Origin: Steinernema hermaphroditum | Lineage: Eukaryota > Nematoda > Chromadorea > Rhabditida > Steinernematidae | Reading direction: 5' to 3' | Length of the DNA: 64,000 nucleotides | Assembly (NCBI GenBank): GCA_030435675.1 | Contig: CM059625.1 | Coordinates: forward strand, 5,890,001-5,954,000 | In this document: piece by piece, positions 28,355 to 39,030 of the stretch | Numbering within the stretch: position 1 is the first letter of the stretch | How the letters are laid out: each line of letters begins with the position of its first letter | Position numbers and translations under genes: made by a program | Notes under the pieces: generated by a model | Database searches by the model: none | What the model saw: only the letters and a program-made list of their open reading frames with translations | Told to the model about the DNA's origin: nothing

Positions 28355-30251
28355 GGCGCCTTCTTTTCTGCATCAGACACACGTGGGTAGAAAATTAATG
28401 TTGTTCTTGTGGTGAAAGAGCCACAGATAGATGCAGTAAAAAGTCACAAATTTAATCACATATTTTATTATCTGTCTACGATTGCAACGTTTACCACCAA
28501 CATATGCGATATGCATTCTAAAACCCAGTCTAAAATAAGGATATTTGTAGGGCTTATCTTTGGAAGAGAAAGAAGAGAATGATGATGCGATCATCAACCT
28601 AACAGGAACTCTTTTTTCCTTTGTATTTGTGAATAAATTTGACTATTTTCATTGGTTACTGAAAGTTAATAGCCACACGAAAAGTGGTCCATTTAATCCT
28701 AGAACACAAGCCCTTTATACTAAGATAAAATATAAGGACTGATCTGTAACAGAAGTCCAATGTTCGTTTATTGTGAGAGAAAAGCTTCGACGCAATCAAC
28801 GAAAACAATACTTATCGACGAGATATAAACGATTCTCAGGAAGTCAAAGTTTTGCACATATTGAGTAAACGTTTTCCGGTTCCCAAATAACGGGAAAAAC
28901 AGTGCGACGAGCGATTGTTTTGATTAGAAGAATTTCTCGATTGCTCTTTGTTTACACTCAAAATAAAACAATTATCTCTAAATCGCTCGTTGCGCAGACG
29001 GTTCGCGATTTTAAAGTCAACGGCGTTCAAAGCTTAGATCTCTATGTCGCTCGTCCATCGTCGAGGCAAAGGATGTCGATGATATCAATGGCCACGTTGA
29101 GCGGAGTGCAGGGATGTTCTCTTGAATAGATGCTTACTTTTTGGATATGTATCGATGTTCTGACGAGGTCAGTCTGAGTCAGCTGTTTTCTAAAGCTAAA
29201 CGCGGTCCATGTGAAAATGACAATAGAGCGAGGAATAGAACAAAGAGCGGATTGTATTCGAACGTTCAGAGCCTAGCTTTCTGCGAATTCTCGGCCTTCC
29301 CCAGCGGTACTTGCATAAATAAAATTTTGTTCTGATCTGTGTAGTATACGGCTAATTTATTGACAAATGTCCAATCACATTATTTCGACAAAATGACATC
29401 GAACCTGAATCTACAAGCCTTCTGAAAAGCCATGTCTTTCTGTCAGATATTGTAGATTTTAAAGGTCAGCAAGTGAAGACCATAGTAAACACATATCAAG
29501 AACAACGGTAGAAAACACCGAAAAAAATAACATTTGCACTCAGGTTCCTGCGAATTCCTATTTTAACTGAGGAATTTAGGCGATGTTATTTGCAGTGCGT
29601 TATAAATTTCCCAGACAGATTCAGTTAGCTAAATAAAGCAAAAAAAAACACAAAATGCGTGCGAAAATACAGTACCGGAGCTGAACAGTCACTAGTCTAA
29701 ACGGTAATCATCGAAGATTCAGCTGTGATGTGACAGCGTAAACTATAACGTAGTATAGTTGAGGGAAAGTTCATGGAAAAGAAGCCATGAATTAGTTAGC
29801 ACTATGATCTCTGCTGCCTTATTAAGCGAATTTCCCATGTAAATCACAGTGTTCAACTGTCGTTTGTCAAATTTCAATCCATCGCCTTACAGCGGTGCTG
29901 TTTTTCCCACGCTCCCGTCAGAACGTCAACGTTCAGACGTCGTACGGTAGAGTTGTTGAATACGAGGGGCGGGTGCCACGCCTTTCCCATTGTTTCTCAT
30001 TTACATATAACGAGATCCAGGTCCCGTGGAAATAATCGGCTTTGAATTCTGAATATTTCTAATTGGCTGTCGCAGACAAGCAGACCGGAATGGCAATTGC
30101 CCTGCGATTCCTTTGCCCTAAGGAGTCTGTTTATTTGAGGGCAAAAAAAAACGAAACGCACTGACCTATTAGTACTCGGATTTTTTACGCTACTGCGGGT
30201 TTTTCGCATTGCTTTAAAAATTAGACCTGTGTTCAGAGATAGCGCTCAGAG
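28355..30251. other. gene-poor stretch upstream of the srt pair
   Basis: AT-rich, no exon recognised on either strand; short open frames have no motif. The part near 30.0-30.25 kb presumably carries the promoter of the first srt gene. Confidence 0.4.
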
Positions 30252-31497
30252 ATGGATGCGTTCTTTCGCCAGACCGAAGAGTTCACTTCGCTCTACGACT
30301 GTTCGAACTTCAGCGAAGCGGCCCATCCGATTAAGGAGCGCCAGAATGTCATCTTGGGCTCCGTCTACATGTTCTTAGGCTCGGTTTATATTGTAAGTGT
30401 CCGAGAAAACAACAGTTCAAAGATGACCCCCTCCAGATATTCTATCTCCCTTGTCTCGTCGTCATGACAAAGCCGAACTTGATGCGCTACTCTTGCTTCA
30501 AGTTCATGCTTGTTCTCGGCATTATCGACGTGGTTACGGTAACCGAAAACGCGCTCATCACCGGATACCTCGAAATCGTCGGAGGCGTTTACTGCACTTA
30601 TCCCAACTTCATATACATGGTAGGATGTCTCTCGCTCGGTAAGGGGGATCATCTGAACGCTCAGCTACAATACGGTATCCCAGGTCTGTGGTGCTGCGCG
30701 TGCATGTTGTGCATCATCCTCGCGTTCAACCGCTGCGTCGACATGTGCCGTCCTGATTTGACCGAGAAACTGTTCGGTGGCTTCAGGACGTACATGTGGT
30801 TCGCCCTAGCATTCTGCTATTGGTTCTATTTCGTCGCCTTCACGAAGCCTCTCATCTTCACCGGATACTACGCCGCCTGGTTCTTCGATCCCTTCGTCGG
30901 AATGGACGTTGAGCCCAATTTCGCGGTAACTTCATAAGCCCAGAAAAGAAGAAACACAATGATTTCTGTTCAGTTCTCAAACTTTCCCCACACCGCCAAC
31001 AACGTCACAAACATCGTTGTTCTTAGTGGCACCTACGGATTCCTCTGCATTCTTCTCTTCAAGAAAAGCCGCATGTCCAACAGCGCCGCCATCAGCCGTG
31101 TTCAAAAACAGGTAGCATCGGCTACCGTAGCCGCGGCCCTCATCGAATTCCTTAAGATCTTTGTGCAGTCCTGCAGCATCTGTATGCTCAACATGACTGC
31201 CGCCGTCATCTACGTCTACATGCAGTTCTTTGTCGCTCCTCCTTTCGTCGTCGTCATTGGTCAACTTACGTGGCAAGCTGCGCACGGTACATGAGTCGAT
31301 CCTTTCAACTCTGACCTCTCGTTCATTTAGGCGCTGGATCTGTCATCTACATAACCATGAACAAGACAATCCGTCGAGGCGTCTTCAACATGATCACCTG
31401 CAGGTTCAGCCAAGTCAACCAGCTCCATACGATCTCGATGGTTCCCAAATCTACGAATAACCCAACTGAAAGCACTCACCCTGAAATGATGATGTAG
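30252..31497 (+). CDS. serpentine chemoreceptor, Srt family (first of tandem pair)
   Basis: Seven-helix receptor of the nematode Srt family, expected on ciliated sensory endings. Exons: 30252..30392, 30437..30638, 30684..30925, 30974..31286, 31331..31497; 1065 nt, 354 aa. Family features: N-terminal YDCSNF (often an N-glycosylated Y-C motif), helix 1 from QNVILGSVYMFLGSVYI, FYLPCLVVM, the TM2 run FMLVLGIIDVVTV, a CTYPNFIYMVGC segment, ILAFNRCVDM at the end of TM3, YAAWFFDPFVG in the TM4-5 loop, IGQLTWQAAHG in TM7 and VIYITMNKTIRRGVF after it. The tail is short and ends in Met-Met-Met. All junctions are GT-AG; introns are 44-48 nt. Its closest relative in the window is the next gene, 420 bp downstream on the same strand. 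Ligand unknown. Confidence 0.93.
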
Positions 31498-31610
31498 ACT
31501 ATCTTAGCGAGTAACTTAACCATATCTAACCCTAACCCCTAAGCAATCACTGACCCTAAAAGTACCCATAGTTGATCTTTTTCCCCGTAGTCCTTGCTGC
31601 TGTTCCGAGC

Positions 31611-31616
31611 AATAAA
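31611..31616 (+). promoter_or_regulatory. polyadenylation signal AATAAA of the first srt gene
   Basis: AATAAA 113 nt after the stop codon and about 300 nt before the start of the second srt gene. Confidence 0.6.
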
Positions 31617-31917
31617 CTGTTTATCTGACGAGTTCTTGTGCCTATTACGAAGCGTGAAAACATCTTCGCAACTTATTTTCGCTTATGAAAATACCACTAT
31701 CAGCTGACCGAAGCTTTTGTCCTCAGTGCCCGTCCCCCAGAAGAGGCGGGGACTACGCAAATAAACCTTTTTGTCTGGGGGAGATAATTATCGCAAAAGG
31801 CGGACGCAGTGTCGCTCAACTTAAGAAGCTACCTGAGAGTCCATCTGAACACCATAAACCTTTATTCAACGAACGGACGCCTTTTGTGTTCCAGTGTCAG
31901 CTGAAAGGTGGCTTACG

Positions 31918-33524
31918 ATGAATACGCTTCTCTTCGACCCTCTCTACCCGAGCATCTACAACTGCACGTCGTTTCTTGCTACGGTAGTCGTGCCACCCAT
32001 CCAACTAAGGGAGATTATCATTGGCACGGCTTACATTGTTTTGGGAAGTATCTATGAGGTAAGTCGCGAATTCCGGCGATTACTAAACTTTGGTCAAAAA
32101 AGGTTCCCACCGAAAATGAGTCAGTTTCAATGGACAACAAGAAAGGTGTTATTTGCAAATTCAACTTTTACCTGTGCGAAAATAATCTTTGGAGGTTCAT
32201 GTTGAGGAATGTGGTCAATTTTCAATAATTGCAATGGACTGTGATCGTCGAAATATGTTTACACAAAATAATTGAGGGATACAACTGCTAATTTGCTTGC
32301 AAGATTAGTGTAAACAGAACTGTTTGATGCTGGAAGTAGGTTGAAACAGCAAAGAGGATCTGGCCCTTGAGTCTACACATTAAATACCAAATTTCTCAAG
32401 CATTCCAGAGGAATTCAAAGCAAGAATCATACGTTACACCCAATTCCTGCTGCCTTTCAGAGACAATTTTTTGATCTGTGTTCTCTTTCAGATCTGCTAT
32501 ATCCCGTGCTTCATCGCAATGATTCTCACACCAGGCCTTCGTAGACACTCGTGCTACAAGATCATGATCTGCCTGGCTGTGGTCGACATTCTCGTTGTGC
32601 CACTGAACGCCATTATCAGTGGAGTCTTCCTCCTTTTGGGAGTCACTTTCTGTAGTTGTCCCACATTCATGTACATCATTGGATGCGCAGCGCTGAGTAA
32701 GTAGCCAGGTTTCGGCTTTGTGTCATCCGCCGCTTTTGTCAGGCCTGTGGACTGGATCCTGTGCGTTATGTTCAATCCTCGCTCTGACTCGCTTGGTCGA
32801 ACTCATCTGTCCTAGACTGCACAAAATAATCTTTGAAGGAAATAGAGTGAGCCGTTTTCTCGATGCCTGAAAGATTGACCTTCCTGTTACAGATATATTT
32901 CTGGTTATGCGGAGCTTTCCTCTACATGTCCTATTTCTTTTTCTTCACGAACCCTCTTCTATTTTCGGCTCTCTACGCTGCTTGGTTCTTCGACCCTGTC
33001 GTTGGAATTACTGACCGTCCCGACGTAGAGGTAGAGAAACGATACATTCATCTAATTATTTCTTTTGTAGTTCGACAACAAGTCGCATCTCGCCAACAAC
33101 ATCGCCGCTGTCACTATTCTCCTCGTTCTCGATGTGTCCCTCTTCATTCGGATCGGTCGCAAACTCCCGATCACTAAGGAGAAGATGCAACAGGTAGACA
33201 CATCACTTAGACCTCTCTAATCCCTTCTTAGGTTACCCTCCAAGTCGCTCTGATCGGAACTTTGGCCATCATCGCTGCTCTCATCTATATTGCCATGCAG
33301 TACTTTCCCACTCCTTATCCGGTCATCGTTATTGGACAGCTCACGTGGCAAGCTGGACATGGTAACGTGCAGTGCCTCGCAAAAATGTATAACTATTGCT
33401 ACCAGGTGCTGCATCGTTCGTTTACTTTGGCATGAACAACTCGATTCGACGAGCGGTGAAACGAGTCTTTTGGGGCTTCTGGGTTAACAAGAAGAGATCG
33501 GTTGTCCCTACCATTACCCGATAA
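31918..33524 (+). CDS. serpentine chemoreceptor, Srt family (second of tandem pair)
   Basis: Exons: 31918..32058, 32492..32696, 32743..32846, 32893..33030, 33071..33193, 33232..33361, 33406..33524; 960 nt, 319 aa. Exon 1 is 141 nt, exactly as in the upstream gene, and the junctions after codon 47, after the TM3-start Gly/Ser-Leu-Trp and inside TM7 GH|G are at matching positions and phases. Landmarks: YNCTSF, CYIPCFIAM, CSCPTFMYIIGC, ILALTRLVEL, YAAWFFDPVVG, IGQLTWQAGHG and FGMNNSIRRAVK. Two introns (after GNR and after MQQ) are absent from the upstream gene. Intron 1 (433 nt) is long and AT-rich. Divergence between the two proteins is high, so this is an old duplication. No frameshift or stop seen; probably functional. 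Confidence 0.92.
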
Positions 33525-34290
33525 CCATAACGCTCGAATTTTCTGTTTACCTCATACGCGTATTACGATGTTGTTTTACATATCCATAAGCATCGATTAC
33601 GTTCTAATTCTTTTGTTTTCCGCATAAAGAACTGTCAAAACAATCTGCTTTTGTCGACGATGGTATACTCGGAGGTGTTCAGCCATGGTATGTTAATATG
33701 GTTTGTTGAGCACGGTCTAGACTTGAGACATCGTATGTACTCGAGATGTCGATAATTAGGCGGATTTCTTTATGTCACGAGTTAGAGTCATAATGAATTC
33801 TATTATAGTGGAAATAATGCGCATTAATCAATGAAGAAAACATTGCCTATAGAAACATCTGAAACGTCTTTGAAACCGGGGGATGTTTCAAGAAAGCTAC
33901 ACGAATAACACTTGTGGATTCGTGCAAAGACCGTTTCTACAAACTCTCAATGTGCTGAAAACGAAAGGCAAAACGGAAACTGAACATTCTTAACAAGCCA
34001 ATGCATTAATGTCCAGACCGATTATCGGGTCACTTTCTGCATAAACTACTAAACGCAAATGCAATTTGCGTTTAGTTTTTGCGAGTATGAAAGACTTCAT
34101 TTTCGCTCTGCTTCTCTCCTAGGCGTCATGGCTTCAAGTCTCGGGCATTGGAAGATGCTGATGTTGGCGCAACACCAGCTTCGGTTTTCTTCATCTGGCC
34201 TTTTCTTTCGTCCAGTCCAGGCACTGCCGCTGGAAGACATATGTGAAGTCAGTGGTGAGTGACCAAGACCAGCTATAACAGTGATAGCCG

Positions 34291-34503
34291 CCAAACTTAG
34301 GCAAAGCCCGTCGTTTGATTAGTATGTATAGGCATAAAATCAACTGGTGTTCAGTTTAAGTCTCAGTCTCAGCCAAGCCAGGGCTTGCCTACACGCTTGT
34401 AGTCGTGATGGCTTCGGCAAACCCCTGCTTGGCTTACGCTTGACTTACTGACTTGAAACCTGTTGATTACGTACTTATCCGTACGGATTTCGCCTAAGTT
34501 TGG
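34291..34503. repeat. imperfect fold-back (inverted repeat) element
   Basis: The left end CCAAACTTAGGC is the exact complement of the right end GCCTAAGTTTGG. Further in, AATCAAC pairs with GTTGATT, AAGTC with GACTT, and GCCAAGCCAGGGCTTGCC pairs imperfectly with GGCAAACCCCTGCTTGGC. The two ~100-nt arms therefore fold back with bulges around a short centre near 34395. There is no open frame and no clear target-site duplication. MITE relic or structured RNA gene. Confidence 0.65.
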
Positions 34504-35217
34504 TCTTTTTCTCACATAATCGTCACTGAGGATGCCAGGACTTGCGTTTCCTTACGGTTTTTGACTCATTTTTAGTCTCTTTTGTGAAAACCGATCTTGC
34601 CGCCGGCAGGACTACTGGTGTCTCCATCCGCTATGCCTTTCGTGTGTTTACGGCCGGTAGGGTTACTCGTGTCTTGCCACCCAGAGGGCTACTTGGCCCT
34701 TAGCTCCAAAAAGGCGCGAAATCGTGCGCAGCCGCGTTTATACCCTTAAAGCATAGACATTGAGTGTTACTGACATATTGTAACAGCTCATCCCTCCAAT
34801 CGTCTTAAGAACGCTCCAGATCGAAGTTAACGAAAACATGGAGAAAGTTGTGATTCATGTCCAGTGGCCACAGAGAAAACCTTGTGCAGCACAAACAATG
34901 TTTTTCTCATGCTTCATTTGAAAAGCTTCCGCAATGCTGGGAATTTCTAGCTTTCCTCGCAGTTTGCTCCAAAGCTCAGGAGTCAACAAGTTAATTAATT
35001 TTCATGCTGTGTTCCCATGAAAGTGACCAACAATCGTTCTTTCCCACAATACAAGGAAATGAATAACTAATGCTAAGCTGCCTGCTTCAGAAAAATTGAA
35101 CTTTCGTTATCGATATTGTAAGCACTTCCTTTGTGCCCTGTTCCAGCAACAGTGTTCAAAATTCAGATACTTTTTCAACTCAATTTCATCGAAAAACACC
35201 AAATGCTACATAGTGTG

Positions 35218-35463
35218 TTATAATAGCGGCACCGGCAGGTTGCAGAGCGGGCAATCAATGGGGCCGTTACCAGGACGACATCGCGACACGCGCAACAAGC
35301 GCAGAGAGTTCATTTTCGCATTTTCAGCTCTGCGCGCCTTTCGATCCTCGCTATCCATGCTCATATATTCGCGGCGGAAGAATTTCCTCTTCTCGCAATG
35401 CATTGCTTTCTTCGTCCACATATTATTTAAGTTAAAGCACTGTTTTTCACAAAAGTCACACAT
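35218..35463 (-). CDS. possible small CxxC-containing protein, uncertain
   Basis: An 81-codon frame opens MCDFCEKQC and contains MHCEKRKFFRREY, an Arg/Lys-rich middle and a final DCPLCNLPVPLL. The paired CxxC motifs (CDFC...C...HC and CPLC) could bind zinc. I see no clear splice partner, no family match and no promoter signal, and the frame lies upstream of an oppositely oriented gene. It may be chance. Confidence 0.22.
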   Translation of the reverse strand: MCDFCEKQCFNLNNMWTKKAMHCEKRKFFRREYMSMDSEDRKARRAENAKMNSLRLLRVSRCRPGNGPIDCPLCNLPVPLL

Positions 35464-35643
35464 TCGTACAAGTGTTGTTGTTCGTGCAGGGGCAGAAAAT
35501 AACCGCCTTTACACAGTGGGCTGAATTTCCGTAATTTAGCTGTTGTTAATTGAGTTACGTGCGTGAAAACTTTCGCCTAACGTAGCCGGCTTCCTTGCTT
35601 AATCGGTTTCCATTTTCAGTTCAAATTCTCCAGAACTCCAATC

Positions 35644-36505
35644 ATGTTTCACAACACCTTTCAAAGCGGGCTTCTCTCCATCCTTTACAGCATTGGTAGC
35701 AAACCGCTCCAAATCTGGGATAAGAAGGTGACTATTTGACTACTGCAACTCATATTCAATTTCGTGCTTTTCAGGTTCGCAATGGACACATCAAGAGAGT
35801 GACTGACGAAGAGATCCAGTCTCTCATCATCGAAATTATGGGTGCAAACGTGAGGTAAGTACACGAAACCGTCGTTTCCGTTGGATTGGAAAACTTTCAG
35901 CACGTCGTACATCTCTTGTCCACTTGACCCGAAGAAAACGCTCGGTATCAAGCTTCCCTACATTGTTATGATTGTGAAGAATATGAAGAAGTATTTCTCC
36001 TTTGAAGTCCAGGTTGGCTCGCAGAGGGTGATTAACATTTAACCAAGAGATTCGTTACAGATTCTTGACGACAAAGGTGTAAAACGACGTTTCCGAGCTT
36101 CGAATTATCAGACGACCACGCGTGTCAAGCCATTCATCTGCACTATGCCGATGCGTCTAGACGAGGGATGGAATCAGATTCAGTTCAATCTGCAGGACTT
36201 TTGTCGACGCGCCTATGGCACAGCTTACGTGGAGACACTTCGTGTTCAGGTAAGATGCATGTGCTATCGTGGACGACACCAAATCCAAGCGATATACGAC
36301 ACTAACCATCAGTTACTATCGTTGCTTTTTCCAGATCCATGCAAATTGTCGACTCCGTCGCGTGTACTTTGCCGACCGTCTGTACACGGAAGAAGAATTG
36401 CCAGCAGAATTCAAGCTGTACATGCCCGTGAGAAGCAGTGCATCCGTTGCCGGCGCAAGCTCATCGCATGCGCACGTGGAAGGAGAAGTTGTCCCGTCGC
36501 ATTAG
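35644..36505 (+). CDS. cfap-20: cilia- and flagella-associated protein 20 (BUG22/CFAP20)
   Basis: Axonemal protein of the inner junction of doublet microtubules, among the most conserved ciliary proteins. Exons: 35644..35727, 35775..35854, 35901..36012, 36061..36249, 36335..36505; 636 nt, 211 aa (human 193 aa). The sequence follows the family nearly residue for residue: [116 protein letters not shown], and [11 protein letters not shown]. Only the C-terminal ~20 residues (Ser/Ala/His-rich) are divergent and longer than usual. A TTTTCAG acceptor-like site sits ~25 nt before the ATG. In a nematode, expression is expected in ciliated sensory neurons. Confidence 0.96.
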
Positions 36506-36737
36506 AGCCTAATGCAACCACATTATGGCTCAATCATCTCAACTCAGAAGGGGCGAAAACGTGATATACTGATCTCGCAGTTAATTATTTACATTCTATG
36601 TAGCTGATATTTGAAAAAGTAACGAGAAATGTCTGATATTATGATATTAATGAAGATGACCATATTTACTCTCTTTACATCTTTTTACAGTCATTTAACG
36701 GAAATTGCAACCCGTAGGAGAGAAAGTCGTGGCGAGG

Positions 36738-39030
36738 TTATGCCGTTTTCACGTTGACGTCTTCAAGCTTCAAAGCTTCTGTCTTCTCTTCCGACTTTCC
36801 GACTGTGGCAGGAATCTCCGGCTTGTACACGTCCTCGACGGCCGTTCCGTTGCGAAAAAAACACTTTCGAATGAGCCAAAGCGCCATGAGTGGTTTGTCC
36901 GTTGCCAGAATAATGGTGAGCGGCATGACTAGAGCGAGATCGACTTCCGGTTCGGGCAAACTCCACAAGAGCATGATCATTGAGATTCCTGAAAGCACAA
37001 CATTATATTTGAAGGAATACATTCGAACGTGAATTGCGTCTAACTTTAAGAAGATGAGATCTCTTACCTATATTCTGAATACCCGTTTCGATGGCAATTG
37101 TGATGCGTTCCCGATGTTGTTGTTGAGTGGCCAATGCAATGAAATAAGCGAGGACGTATCCACTCCAAGGAAGCGCACATCCGGCAACCACGATGTACCA
37201 GCGGAACAGGTACAACACGTACCAGTTAGCGTAAACGCCGAATACGGTAGTGAGCACCGTTGAAGTCCAGGTGGCAATCTGTGCAGAATGACGTTAGTAT
37301 ATCACTTAAAGTCTGTTTAAACCTTAATCCATCGATTCAGCTTCTCCACCAAATGCTTCTTGTAGCTGATGAAGACCATGCCGAGGACAGAAGGGACGAT
37401 GAGAATGAGGAGCGACTCCAAGATGTGGACGAAAGGCACTCGCACTCGCTCGGTGAAGAAGTGCTGGCCGAAAGTGTATATGTAAATAGGCATCATAACT
37501 GTAAATAAAGTCATTGAAAAGCTGCAAGCGTCATATGATCCATACATAGTGCAGAGATCGTTTGCGTGAAAGTCATCGAAACAGAGAGATCGAGGTTTCC
37601 ATCGTAGATGATCGTCCAGAAGCTGCTCTTTCCTCCACCCGGAGAGCAAGAGGCGGCGAAGAGAGCGAAACGGATCGCCGTCTGATCCTCCGGGATGAGC
37701 ACCGTGGCGAGCGTGTAGCCAACGGTGGGCATGATGATGAACTGACAAAAGAATCCCGTAAGGGGCCCTATCGGTCGCCTCATGATGTTCTTGATTCGCG
37801 CCAGTTCGAGTTGTGTGCCCATGAGGAAAGTGATGCCGGTGACGAAGATCGTGACGAACACGGTGAACACTTTGGCGATGATGTGCTCGAATTCGGAGCG
37901 CAGAATTCGGAGTCGGTACGATGACTCTGGGAGTACACTGAAACATCGATTTTTACTCGTTCCACACAAAATTATTTCATGATCCCTACTTTCTATGCTA
38001 TGATGCATCAAATTAAATCGCTGCATGTTATAAATACAATCCTGTAAGCCTAATAAACACCTAGTCACCTTTCTTGCACCTGCGTTCTTTGATCACTGGC
38101 GCAGATAGAAAATCTATTCGTCCCTGCATTTACATTCCATTAAGTACCACATGGCCGACCTCGAATTTATGATCTCTGGGATTTCAGCTAACTTTCTAAA
38201 TGTGTTATTCCTAAGATCGCTATGCTCACATCTTTCAATAACTGCGAAATTGTAATGAGTTTACATTTGGTGTATATCATATTCGTGTACAAATTTTATA
38301 TGTCATTGTAGTGGCAATTAATTATTATGATCCAAAGCTGGGGGCTTTTCTTTGTTGGAATTGACAAAGACAAAGTTGGCGACAACAAGTGCGCATAGAC
38401 AAATAAACAAATTTAATAGTATATGCTTACTATATGGAATGTTTGTTAATCTTATTTTATTTAAAACGTGTACAGTCATTAAGGAAAAATGTGTGGACTT
38501 TTCAAAGTTGAGGGAAAGATAATTTGTTATTTTGACGTCGTTATCTAAGTGAACGAATATTTTCTGTCGCTTCATGTAGTAACAATAGTGATTTGGAGCT
38601 TGTAGATGGCACTTAGAATGAACATAAAGAACCCACCTTCCATTGCAGGTGATCTGCAGGAAGTTGTATCCGACGAACTCGGCCACGACGATGACATTTA
38701 CGGACTGAGTCCAGTTGTTATTCTCGTTTAGATTCACGTTAATGTCTTCGCTTCTCTCCGTGACATGACATCCGAACGTGTCTCTGCACCCCGCAATCAG
38801 CTTTCCAACAATGGGAGCCTCATCTTTTACATCGTCATGTCGCTTCACGAGAACAGCAATCGACCTAAAAGCGCAGTTGTCCTGTAAAAAGGTACAAAAG
38901 GGAATCACCTATTCGCTCCCGTGCGCAACTCCTCCTGTTCGCCGTCGAAATATTGGATTTCGATTCGTTCGCAGAATTGAGCGGCCGCAAAGTGAATGAT
39001 CACAGCTGCGACGAGACATCGCCAAAGCAT
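36738..39030 (-). CDS. SLC10 (bile acid:sodium symporter) family transporter with N-terminal extracellular domain
   Basis: Membrane transporter of the SLC10/SBF family. Exons (minus): 39030..38909, 38864..38637, 37937..37546, 37498..37323, 37278..37068, 36988..36738; 1380 nt, 459 aa. Residues 1-~20 are a signal peptide ending FAAAQF; ~21-118 form a soluble domain (contains CRDTFGCHVTE and ITCNGS). From ~120 the SBF domain begins: ITFLMGTQLELARIKNIMRR, then ASCSPGGGKSSFWTIIYDG (the Pro-Gly-Gly signature), LSVSMTF, FMMPIYIYTFG, and ETGIQNIGISMIMLLW, the conserved E-T-G-x-Q-N sodium-site region. The cytoplasmic tail is Lys/Glu-rich. The extra N-terminal domain is like the SLC10A3/SLC10A5 branch, not the ileal/liver bile-acid carriers, so the substrate is unknown. 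Its 3' end converges with the CFAP20 gene. Confidence 0.9.

Larger units (their letters stand above)
33525..35643. other. intergenic, contains a fold-back element
   Basis: No conserved gene. A 13-bp palindrome with a 3-nt loop (ACTAAACGCAAAT and its complement) sits near 34047..34076. The fold-back element at 34.3-34.5 kb and a Cys-containing minus-strand open frame are listed separately. An open frame at 34114..34262 (+) ends at a plausible donor, but nothing matches downstream. Confidence 0.4.

Noticed and set aside
31526..31540. CTAACCCTAACCCCT, telomere-like repeat
   Set aside because: Only two imperfect units, and the sequence is the TTAGGG type rather than the usual nematode TTAGGC; treated as chance.
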